A DNA stretch of 5,876 nucleotides from CAZSNH01 sp052388455 (GTDB lineage: Bacteria > Pseudomonadota > Alphaproteobacteria > Rhizobiales > Hyphomicrobiaceae), in assembly GCA_052388455.1 (NCBI GenBank), contig JBQTIA010000089.1:1-5876 (forward strand), in the 5' to 3' direction. Made by a program: the position numbers and the translations under genes. The notes under the pieces were generated by a model. It was not told where the DNA came from. It saw nothing but the letters and a program-made list of their open reading frames with translations, and did not search any database. Every line of letters starts with the position of its first letter. The stretch's first letter is position 1. Below, piece after piece: positions 1 through 5,555 of the stretch.

Positions 1-472
1 TTTTATGATCGTCCTCGCTCATCTTGCCATCCTTCACCAGTTTTTTGAGAAGGTCCATGCCCTCGCGGCGCACGTTGCGCACCGTCACCCGATGATTTTC
101 GGCGTACTTGTGAGCCTGCTTGGCGAGCTCGACGCGGCGCTCCGCCGTCGGCGCCGGGATCGGCAGCCGGATCATGGTGCCGTCGACCACGGGATTGACG
201 CCGAGATTGGCCTCCCGGATGGCCTTGTCGACCGACTGTATGTTGCCGCGGTCCCAGACCTGCACCGCGATCATGCGCGGCTCGGGAACGGTCACCGTCG
301 CCACCTGGTTGATCGGCATCCGCGACCCGTAGACCATCACCTGCACGGTATCGAGCAGATGCGCATTCGCGCGCCCGGTCCTGAGGCCCTGGAGCTCGCG
401 CTTCAAAGCCTCCAGGCTGTCGCGCATGCGCTTTTCGATTTCCTTGGGGTCGAACGATGTGAGCGATGACAT
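1..472 (-). CDS. frr: Ribosome recycling factor, 3' end beyond window
   Basis: Ribosome recycling factor acts in the cytoplasm with EF-G to split post-termination ribosomes and free them from mRNA. The frame opens with MSSLTSFDPKEIEKRMRDSL and reads 157 codons to the window edge; the family is usually about 185 residues, so roughly the last 28 are missing. Family hallmarks are visible: the RTGRA motif at residues 31-35, the DxAIREANLGVNP block near 95-105, and VTVRNVRRE followed by LVKDGKMSEDD near the break, close to E. coli RRF. The ATG at 472 follows a GAGGAG Shine-Dalgarno at normal spacing. It is the fourth gene of the rpsB-tsf-pyrH-frr cluster, 102 nt after pyrH. Identity is confident; only completeness is unknown. 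Confidence 0.96.
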   Translation of the reverse strand, partial: MSSLTSFDPKEIEKRMRDSLEALKRELQGLRTGRANAHLLDTVQVMVYGSRMPINQVATVTVPEPRMIAVQVWDRGNIQSVDKAIREANLGVNPVVDGTMIRLPIPAPTAERRVELAKQAHKYAENHRVTVRNVRREGMDLLKKLVKDGKMSEDDHK

Positions 473-494
473 GCAATCTCCTCGGCGCGGACAG

Positions 495-514
495 GCTCTG
501 AGCGAACTCAGAGC
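495..514 (-). promoter_or_regulatory. Perfect 8-bp hairpin with TTCG loop in the pyrH-frr spacer
   Basis: Read on the transcribed strand, the sequence is an 8-bp perfect stem GCTCTGAG / CTCAGAGC around a TTCG tetraloop, just upstream of the frr ribosome-binding site. No T-tract follows, so it does not look like an intrinsic terminator. A second, imperfect hairpin (stem 545-549 with 556-560, extended by 537-540 with 561-564 across a bulge) lies immediately after the pyrH stop codon. Such structures could protect or process the mRNA between pyrH and frr, or tune frr translation; that role is inferred. Confidence 0.5.
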
Positions 515-574
515 GAACGAGCGAGGGGCTCCCGATCCTTCCTCCGTCCTCGGTCGGACGAAGGCGGCGGACCG

Positions 575-1309
575 TCAAGCCCCGCTCTCGATGACCGTCG
601 CGCGCGCCTCTCCTCTGAGCAGCTTGAGGAGGTTGCCCCCCTCCTCGATCGAAAACACAATTACCGGAAGTCGATTGTCGCGAGCAAGAGCGATCGCGGC
701 GCCATCCATCACCCTGAGATCGCGCGACAGCACCTCGCCGTAGCTCAGCCGGTCGTAGCGCTTCGCGGCGGGATCCTTCTTCGGGTCGGCCGAATAGACG
801 CCGTCGACCCCGGTCGCCTTGGCCATCGCATCACACCCCATCTCGATGGCGCGCAAGGTGGCGGCGGTGTCGGTGGTGAAAAAGGGATTGCCGGTCCCGG
901 CGGCGAAGATCACCACCCGGCCTTTGTCGAGGTGATAGCGCGCCTTGGGTCCGACGAACGGCTCGCACACGGTCGGCATGGGGATGGCCGAGAGCACGCG
1001 GGCATCCGCGCCCGCATGTTGCAGCGCATTCTGGAACGCGAGGGCGTTCATCACCGTGGCCAGCATCCCCATGTAATCGGCGGTCGCCCGGTCCATGCCG
1101 CGGGCGGCGCCGGCGACGCCGCGGAAGATGTTGCCGCCGCCGACGACGATGGCCATCTGGCAGCCGGCGCGGGTTGCCTCCACGACATCGGCGGCCAGTC
1201 GTTCGACGACGGCCATGTCGATGCCGCCGGGGCCACGCCCCATCAGCGCCTCGCCGGAGAGTTTCAGCAGCAGGCGCTTGTAAGCGAGCCCTTCACCGGC
1301 GGCCGGCAT
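575..1309 (-). CDS. pyrH: UMP kinase (uridylate kinase)
   Basis: UMP kinase phosphorylates UMP to UDP with ATP, the committed step toward UTP and CTP. It belongs to the amino-acid kinase fold and works as a cytoplasmic hexamer. The 244-residue product matches E. coli PyrH (241) along its whole length: KRLLLKLSGEAL at residues 11-22 (phosphate-binding lysine), GGGNIFRG at 57-64, MGMLATVMNALA at 80-91, GTGNPFFTTD at 138-147, and KATGVDGVYSADPKKDP at 164-180. I chose the ATG at 1309 because GGGAGAG lies 6 nt upstream and the N-terminus then has the family length. A GTG at 1342 would add 11 residues and also has a purine-rich stretch before it, but at very tight spacing. The gene is third in the translation operon, 97 nt after tsf. 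Confidence 0.97.
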   Translation of the reverse strand: MPAAGEGLAYKRLLLKLSGEALMGRGPGGIDMAVVERLAADVVEATRAGCQMAIVVGGGNIFRGVAGAARGMDRATADYMGMLATVMNALAFQNALQHAGADARVLSAIPMPTVCEPFVGPKARYHLDKGRVVIFAAGTGNPFFTTDTAATLRAIEMGCDAMAKATGVDGVYSADPKKDPAAKRYDRLSYGEVLSRDLRVMDGAAIALARDNRLPVIVFSIEEGGNLLKLLRGEARATVIESGA

Positions 1310-1406
1310 CGCGTGCTCTCCCGATTGCTGCGCTACGTTCACCCCCTCTCCGCCGGCCTGTCGACCGTGGCGAGGGCAATCAGTGCCGACGAAGCTGTCG
1401 CGCGCC

Positions 1407-2537
1407 CTACTTCTTCTTGCCCGACGGCTTGGCCGGAGCCTTCGCGGCCGGGGCCGCAGACTTGGCGGCAGCCTTCACCTCCTGCGGCTTGCCTGGGGCC
1501 GGCTTGGCGGACGCAGCCGCGGCCGCCGGCTTCGCGGCGGAGACCTTGGCGGCTTCGGCCTTCGGCGCTTCCGCGGGCCTGGCTTCGGCCGGCTTGGCGG
1601 CAGGGGCCGCCGCGCCGACGGTCTTGGCGACCTCGGCGGCGAAATCCTCCTGCTTTTTCTCGATGCCTTCGCCGAGCGCATATCGCAGGAAGCCGGTCAC
1701 CTTGATCGGAGCGCCGATCGCCTTTTCCGCCGTCTTGACAGCCTCCGCAACCGACGCCTTGCCGTCGAGAACGTAGACCTGATTCATCAGCGCGACCTGG
1801 CCGAAGTATTCCTTCTGCAGACGGCCTTCGACCATTTTTTTGACGATCTCGGCCGGCTTGCCGGAGGCCAGCGCCTGCTCGGTGTAGATTGCCCGCTCCT
1901 TATCGATGATCGTCTTGTCGAGCTGCTCCGGCGTCAGCGCCAGCGGGCTTGCAGCGGCGACGTGCATGGCGAGCTGCTTGCCGAACTCCATCAGCTTGGC
2001 CTTGTCGCCCGTGCTTTCGAGCGCGACGAGCACACCGATCTTGCCGAGGCCGTCGGCGGCCTTGTTGTGCATGTAGTCGGCGACGACTCCGCTGGCGACC
2101 GAGAGGGCGGCCGTGCGGCGCACGCCCATGTTCTCGCCGATGGTGGCGACCGCATCCTTCACGTGCGTCTCGACGCTGGCCGAGGTGCCGGGAAACTTCG
2201 TCGTCAGAAGCGCGGCGAGGTCGCCCTTGGCTTTCGGCGCCAGCGAGGCGATCTTGCGGACCATGTCCTGGAACTGGTCATTTCGGGCGACGAAATCGGT
2301 TTCTGAGTTGACCTCGACCACGGCGCCCGTCTTCCCGTCGGACACGATGCCGATCAGGCCCTGGGCCGCCACGCGGTCCGACTTCTTGGCCGCCTTGGTG
2401 ATACCCTTCTTGCGCAGCCATTCGATGGCCGCTTCCATGTCGCCGTTGGTTTCGGTCAGCGCCTGCTTGCAATCCATCATGCCGGCGCCGGACTTTTCGC
2501 GCAGGTCCTTGACCATGGCGGCTGTGATCGTGGTCAT
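1407..2537 (-). CDS. tsf: Elongation factor Ts with an Ala/Pro/Lys-rich C-terminal extension
   Basis: EF-Ts is the guanine-nucleotide exchange factor that recycles EF-Tu-GDP to EF-Tu-GTP during elongation. The 376-residue product has the N-terminal UBA-like domain with signature LREKSGAGMMDCKQAL at 12-27 and the EF-Tu contact motif TDFVARN at 80-86, followed by the dimerisation core ending near LGEGIEKKQEDFAAEVAKT. That core is about 306 residues, the usual alphaproteobacterial length. Residues 307-376 are an added low-complexity tail made mostly of Ala, Pro and Lys, ending in GKKK, with no predicted fold. The ATG at 2537 follows AAAGGAG at 6 nt; reading further upstream would translate the heptamer repeats and is rejected. 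It is second in the operon, 140 nt after rpsB. The core assignment is secure; the tail is unexplained. Confidence 0.97.
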   Translation of the reverse strand: MTTITAAMVKDLREKSGAGMMDCKQALTETNGDMEAAIEWLRKKGITKAAKKSDRVAAQGLIGIVSDGKTGAVVEVNSETDFVARNDQFQDMVRKIASLAPKAKGDLAALLTTKFPGTSASVETHVKDAVATIGENMGVRRTAALSVASGVVADYMHNKAADGLGKIGVLVALESTGDKAKLMEFGKQLAMHVAAASPLALTPEQLDKTIIDKERAIYTEQALASGKPAEIVKKMVEGRLQKEYFGQVALMNQVYVLDGKASVAEAVKTAEKAIGAPIKVTGFLRYALGEGIEKKQEDFAAEVAKTVGAAAPAAKPAEARPAEAPKAEAAKVSAAKPAAAAASAKPAPGKPQEVKAAAKSAAPAAKAPAKPSGKKK

Positions 2538-2542
2538 GCTTG

Positions 2543-2564
2543 CTCCTTTCGCCCTACAGGCGAA
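2543..2564 (-). promoter_or_regulatory. tsf ribosome-binding site abutted by a small hairpin
   Basis: On the transcribed strand a 6-bp perfect stem TTCGCC / GGCGAA with a 5-nt loop (plus-strand 2548-2553 and 2559-2564) ends directly against the AAAGGAG Shine-Dalgarno of tsf, sharing its first As. The ribosome-binding site supports the ATG at 2537 as the tsf start. The hairpin could affect ribosome loading on tsf; that effect is inferred only from its position. Confidence 0.5.
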
Positions 2565-2566
2565 TT

Positions 2567-2672
2567 GGTGAGTCGTGAGTGGTAAGTCGTGAGTGGTGTT
2601 TCGCGAGGGGAAAGTCGCGTAAGCGGAAATCTCTAAGGGTCGAGGACAAACCACTCACCACTCACCACTCAC
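2567..2672. repeat. Facing heptamer tandem repeats in the rpsB-tsf spacer
   Basis: The left array at 2567-2598 has four 7-bp units (GGTGAGT, CGTGAGT, GGTAAGT, CGTGAGT) plus a partial unit. The right array at 2651-2672 has three units of ACTCACC, the last partial, which is the same heptamer in reverse complement. The arms 2575-2596 and 2651-2672 pair over 22 bp with two mismatches, enclosing a 54-nt loop of ordinary sequence. The whole structure is intergenic and would be transcribed inside the rpsB-tsf mRNA. It is too short and regular to be a CRISPR array and contains no gene. Confidence 0.85.
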
Positions 2673-2677
2673 GTCCC

Positions 2678-3670
2678 TCAGGCCGCTTTGACTTCCGCCA
2701 GCTTCTTGGCGAGCGCCACCCAGCCGTCACGCTCGACCTGACCCTTGAGTTTCAACTGGCGATCGAGGGCTCCCACCTGCTCGGCATCGAGATCGGCGAT
2801 CTGCCAGAAGTGGAACACGCCGGCGTCGTTCAGCTTCAGCTCGAGCTTCGGCGTAATTCCGGCGATGCGCTTGAGGTCGTCGGCCTCGCCGCGCGCCGCA
2901 TCGATGCCCTTGGTGAAGACGACCTTCACGGCCTCTTCGACCGGCGGCGCTTCCGACGCGCCGACGTCGACACCCGCCGCCGACTGGCCGCGCTCCAGCC
3001 CGTCGAGGGCGGCCCGCGCCACCAGATCGCAATAAAGCGTGATCGCGCGTCCGGCGTCGTCGTTGCCCGGAACGGGGAAGTCGATGCCGTCGGGATCGCA
3101 GTTCGTATCGACGATGGCGACGATCGGGATGCCGAGCTTGCGGGCTTCCAGAATGGCGATGCTTTCCTTGTTCGTATCGATGACGAACAGCAGATCGGGC
3201 ACGCCACCCATGTCCTTGATGCCGCCGAGCGCCTTCTCGAGCTTGTCGCGCTCACGCTGGAGGTTGAGGATTTCCTTTTTCGTGCGGCCCTGCGGATCGG
3301 CGAGGATGTCGTCGAGCTGGCGCAGGTGGCGGATCGACTGGGAGATGGTCTTCCAGTTGGTCAGCGTGCCGCCGAGCCAGCGGTGATTGATGAAATACTG
3401 GGCCGAGCGCTTGGCGGCGTCCGCGATCGAATCGGACGCTGCGCGCTTCGTCGCGACGAACAGCACGCGGCCGCCGCCGGCGACCGTGTCCGAGACCTTG
3501 ACGAGCGCCTGATGCAGCAGCGGCGTCGTCTGGGTCAGGTCGACGATGTGGATGTTGTTGCGGGCGCCATAGATGAACGGCGCCATCTTGGGGTTCCAGC
3601 GATGCGACTGGTGGCCGAAGTGAACGCCAGCTTCCAAGAGCTGACGCATGTTGAACGCGGGAAGCGTCAT
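2678..3670 (-). CDS. rpsB: 30S ribosomal protein S2
   Basis: S2 is a late-assembling protein of the 30S subunit, located on its back near S1. The 330-residue product starts MTLPAFNMRQLLEAGVHFGH and continues with the S2 signatures HRWNPKMAPFIYGARNNIHI (about 23-42), VLFVATKR, and HRWLGGTLTNWKTI. After the core there is an acidic linker and a C-terminal module at residues 263-330 (ADDLKRIAGITPKLELKLND, then FHFWQIADL), a helix-hairpin-helix-like extension found in many Hyphomicrobiales S2 proteins, so its length is normal for that group. The ATG at 3670 is preferred over an in-frame GTG at 3703 because it matches the family N-terminus; AAAGGA lies 10 nt upstream. It is the first gene of the rpsB-tsf-pyrH-frr operon. 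Confidence 0.97.
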   Translation of the reverse strand: MTLPAFNMRQLLEAGVHFGHQSHRWNPKMAPFIYGARNNIHIVDLTQTTPLLHQALVKVSDTVAGGGRVLFVATKRAASDSIADAAKRSAQYFINHRWLGGTLTNWKTISQSIRHLRQLDDILADPQGRTKKEILNLQRERDKLEKALGGIKDMGGVPDLLFVIDTNKESIAILEARKLGIPIVAIVDTNCDPDGIDFPVPGNDDAGRAITLYCDLVARAALDGLERGQSAAGVDVGASEAPPVEEAVKVVFTKGIDAARGEADDLKRIAGITPKLELKLNDAGVFHFWQIADLDAEQVGALDRQLKLKGQVERDGWVALAKKLAEVKAA

Positions 3671-3964
3671 GCGATCCAAGTCCTTTTCCGGTTGTTCCAC
3701 CACGGACCAGAGAAGGAATACCTTTGCTTTTTGAAGAGCTTAGCTATTCCCACCGGAGCGCCGTGACGGGGCTTTCAATCCGTCGCGAGCGCAGGGTCCG
3801 TGTGCGAGATGCGCGGGTTATGGGGGAAGTCGGGGGGAAAGGCAAGGGAGTGCGTACAAGGGGAACGTGATAGCGAGGTTGTAGCATCCAAAGCACTTTT
3901 GTTCTTTAAATGTTCCAGGTCTTGAGTTAGTCTGAAAGCGTGCAGAAAAGCGAAATCGGATCCG
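3671..3964. other. Divergent spacer: rpsB leader and upstream of the restriction locus
   Basis: This 294-nt spacer holds no gene I can support. Next to rpsB, GGAATA at 3715-3720 pairs with TATTCC at 3745-3750, with a smaller GCTTT/AGAGC-type stem inside, giving a possible structured leader of the rpsB mRNA. At 3815-3863 the plus strand has G-runs of 3, 5, 6, 3 and 4 separated by short loops, with a matching C-rich tract on the minus strand. Past that the sequence becomes AT-rich around the LexA-like site. The rpsB promoter must lie here or further upstream, but I see no convincing -35/-10 pair. Confidence 0.55.
3901..3915. promoter_or_regulatory. Candidate LexA (SOS) box, GTTC-N7-GTTC
   Basis: The sequence reads GTTCTTTAAATGTTC, a direct repeat of GTTC with exactly 7 nt between copies, the form known for alphaproteobacterial LexA operators. 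It lies 49 bp upstream of the restriction-gene start codon and about 230 bp upstream of rpsB on the other strand. The AT-rich spacer is typical of a promoter region. A GTTC-N7-GTTC match on either strand is expected by chance roughly once per 30 kb in balanced sequence, so the call rests on position as well as motif. Confidence 0.4.
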
Positions 3965-4119
3965 ATGACTTCGAACACCGGTCTGCCTGCGGAACTCCTG
4001 CGCAAGTTCGAAATCTTTGATTGGCGAAACGCAATGTCCATCCTTCGCTCAGTCCATGATGAGCAGTTTACGGACATTGTTGGTGCATTGACCGGCTTTG
4101 AACTGCGTTGGTCCCAGCT

Positions 4120-4129
4120 GGCAGCGAAG
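4120..4129 (+). repeat. Target-site duplication, left copy
   Basis: GGCAGCGAAG is repeated exactly at 4254-4263, immediately outside the two ends of the palindromic element. In the uninterrupted gene this stretch encodes part of LAAK. Confidence 0.85.
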
Positions 4130-4253
4130 CAGGGGAATCGCATTTGGACGTAGGTTGGGTCGAGGCACGAGACCCAACAACTTTGGTCGCTCGAGTTTGT
4201 TGGGTCTCCTTCGTCGACCCAACCTACATTTCGCGCCATATGCGATTGCCCTG
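4130..4253. mobile_element. 124-bp palindromic MITE-like insertion
   Basis: The element has 14-bp terminal inverted repeats matching at 13 positions (CAGGGGAATCGCAT at 4130-4143, ATGCGATTGCCCTG at 4240-4253) and is flanked by perfect 10-bp direct repeats, as expected for transposition. Inside are a perfect 14-bp inverted repeat (4150-4163 with 4214-4227) and a perfect 12-bp one (4169-4180 with 4197-4208). GTTGGGTC and its complement GACCCAAC each occur twice, so it can fold as one long hairpin or as two side-by-side hairpins. It has no coding capacity and so must have been moved by a transposase encoded elsewhere. Ends starting CAGGG with a 10-bp duplication may fit an ISAs1-type transposase; that is a weak recollection. 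Confidence 0.88.
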
Positions 4254-4263
4254 GGCAGCGAAG
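4254..4263 (+). repeat. Target-site duplication, right copy
   Basis: GGCAGCGAAG here is identical to 4120-4129. Joining the left copy directly to position 4264 restores the reading frame as QLAAKGKNKTE. Confidence 0.85.
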
Positions 4264-4697
4264 GGCAAGAACAAGACTGAGACCGCCAAACTTTTGGATG
4301 GTGCGCTCTACGCGCGAGGCTGGTGCGAAAAATCGTTTGAGACAGCCATTCTCGTGGACAAGGTAGAGACGCCGTCGCCGACACACAGCATCGATTGCTA
4401 CAAGGGCCGAGTTGCCCTGGAGGTCGAGTGGAACAACAAGGATCCTTGTCTACGACAGGGATTTGAACAATTTCCGGCTGCTCTACGATCTGCGCGTGAT
4501 CGATGTTGGCGTCATAATCACCCGTACAACTGCACTTCAACAGTGGTTGCACGCGAATAACAAAATGCTCGAACGCGATGACGGAACTTATGGTGCCTCG
4601 ACCACGCACTTCGAGAAGCTAAGGCCGAAAATCGAAGGTGGCGGAGTTGGCGGCTGTCCGGTTCTCGTTTTTAGCATCAGAAAAGAGGCATATCGGG

Positions 4698-5402
4698 ATG
4701 ACCGCTGATCAGACCCAATCGATCGACGACCTCCTGTCTTGCTTGCGCAGAAAGCGCTTCGCTACCATCCTCGCCGACCCACCTTGGCAGTTCATCAACC
4801 GCACCGGCAAGGTCGCGCCGGAGCATCGCCGCCTCGCGCGCTACCGCACCATGACGACCAATGAGATCTGCGAGCTTCCCGTCGCCGGGTTGGTGAGCGA
4901 CCCCGCGCACCTCTACATGTGGGTGCCGAACGCATTGCTGCCGGATGGCCTTCGCGTCATGGCGGCCTGGGGCTTTCATTACAAGAGCAACATCGTCTGG
5001 CACAAAGTGCGAAAGGACGGCGGCTCGGATGGGCGCGGCGTCGGCTTCTACTTCCGCAACGTCACGGAATTGCTTCTCTTCGGCGTGCGCGGCAAGAATG
5101 CGCGCACTCTGGCGCCCGGTCGCCGGCAGGTGAACTACATGGCGACCCGCAAGCGAGAGCACTCCCGCAAGCCTGACGAGCAGTACGACCTGATCGAAGC
5201 CTGCAGCCGGGGACCGTTCCTCGAACTGTTCGCCCGCGGCACCCGCCGCGGCTGGACCTACTGGGGCGATCAGGCGGACGAGGGCTACGAGCCGACGTGG
5301 GAGACGTACGCCCACAACTCGAGAAGCGAGAAGGCCGCCACCAAGCCTCGCAGCAAGGGCAAGGCAGGCCAGCAAGCCCCGCTGGAACTGCTGTTCGATT
5401 GA
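4698..5402 (+). CDS. MT-A70 family DNA N6-adenine methyltransferase
   Basis: This is a predicted S-adenosylmethionine-dependent methyltransferase that places N6-methyladenine in DNA, the modification partner of the adjacent restriction gene. The 234-residue product has the catalytic DPPW at 27-30 (TILADPPWQF), the MT-A70 middle blocks YRTMTTNEICELPV, LYMWVPNALLPDGLRVM and SNIVWHKVRKDGG, then FRNVTELLLFGVRGK and the C-terminal EHSRKPDEQYDLIE and FLELFARGTRRGW (154-186), which belong to the cofactor-binding part of this family. A basic, poorly conserved tail follows. I chose the ATG at 4698 because GAGG lies 9 nt upstream; an upstream in-frame start would add 20 residues unlike the family. It overlaps the restriction pseudogene by 11 nt, implying translational coupling in the original pair. 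No damage is seen. The target sequence cannot be read from the protein. Confidence 0.93.
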   Translation: MTADQTQSIDDLLSCLRRKRFATILADPPWQFINRTGKVAPEHRRLARYRTMTTNEICELPVAGLVSDPAHLYMWVPNALLPDGLRVMAAWGFHYKSNIVWHKVRKDGGSDGRGVGFYFRNVTELLLFGVRGKNARTLAPGRRQVNYMATRKREHSRKPDEQYDLIEACSRGPFLELFARGTRRGWTYWGDQADEGYEPTWETYAHNSRSEKAATKPRSKGKAGQQAPLELLFD

Positions 5403-5555
5403 CGCGCCCGCGATGGACTTCACCCACTCGGCCCGTCGCCGAGGCGGAACTTTCCGGAAAATTCGTCTTGCCGACAAGTATCCTCGGCGCTTGCTGCAAC
5501 TCTCCAGAACAACTCCCTGCTTTCATTTGAAAACGGCGGAAACCTCTCCAAATCC

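Larger units (their letters stand above)
3965..4708 (+). pseudogene. Broken BglII-like type II restriction endonuclease
   Basis: This is the remains of a restriction endonuclease of the BglII family, which cuts unmodified DNA. Three pieces lie in different frames: residues 1-55 (3965-4129), a middle piece (4264-4447) and a C-terminal piece (4449-4705). A palindromic insertion at 4130-4253 with a duplicated target, and one extra base near 4448, separate them. Removing both gives a continuous 202-residue protein, close to the 223 of BglII. It contains SPTHSIDCYKGRVALEVEWN, in which D99, E108 and E110 form D-x8-E-x-E, the same spacing as D84, E93, Q95 of BglII. NNKDPFYDRDLNNFRLL, GASTTH and EGGGVGGCPVLVF follow, blocks I recall from BglII-like proteins. 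The start at 3965 is weakly supported by GGA 6 nt upstream. The gene overlaps the methyltransferase by 11 nt and is more AT-rich than its surroundings, suggesting acquisition. Family recognition is from memory of motifs. Confidence 0.85.

Noticed and set aside
3..578. Open frame on the minus strand overlapping frr
   Set aside because: It is out of frame with the clear RRF protein; its Arg/Gly-rich translation resembles no protein and comes from GC-rich codons.
1383..2306. Long plus-strand open frame opposite tsf
   Set aside because: It lies antisense to a certain EF-Ts gene and its translation is low-complexity Leu/Arg/Gly-rich, typical of a GC-driven shadow.
2567..2672. CRISPR array
   Set aside because: The units are 7 bp and contiguous, with no spacers of uniform length and no cas genes nearby.
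2579..3766. 395-codon plus-strand open frame opposite rpsB
   Set aside because: It runs through the heptamer repeats and the complement of S2; no recognisable domain or ribosome-binding site.
3870..3900. sigma70-type promoter for rpsB on the minus strand
   Set aside because: TTGGAT and TATCAC are present but only 13 nt apart, too close for a -35/-10 pair.
4130..4253. Intrinsic terminator or tRNA-like gene
   Set aside because: Terminal inverted repeats and flanking 10-bp duplications explain the palindrome as an insertion; there is no T-tract or tRNA consensus.
3775..4386. Minus-strand open frame over the rpsB upstream region and pseudogene
   Set aside because: It crosses the palindromic insertion and the complement of the nuclease gene and has no plausible protein features.
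5441..5475. EcfG-type stress promoter from GGAAC at 5446
   Set aside because: No GTT-type -10 element occurs at the required distance.
4677..5477. Minus-strand open frame opposite the methyltransferase
   Set aside because: The plus-strand frame has unmistakable MT-A70 motifs; the antisense product is Ala/Arg/Val-rich without known motifs.
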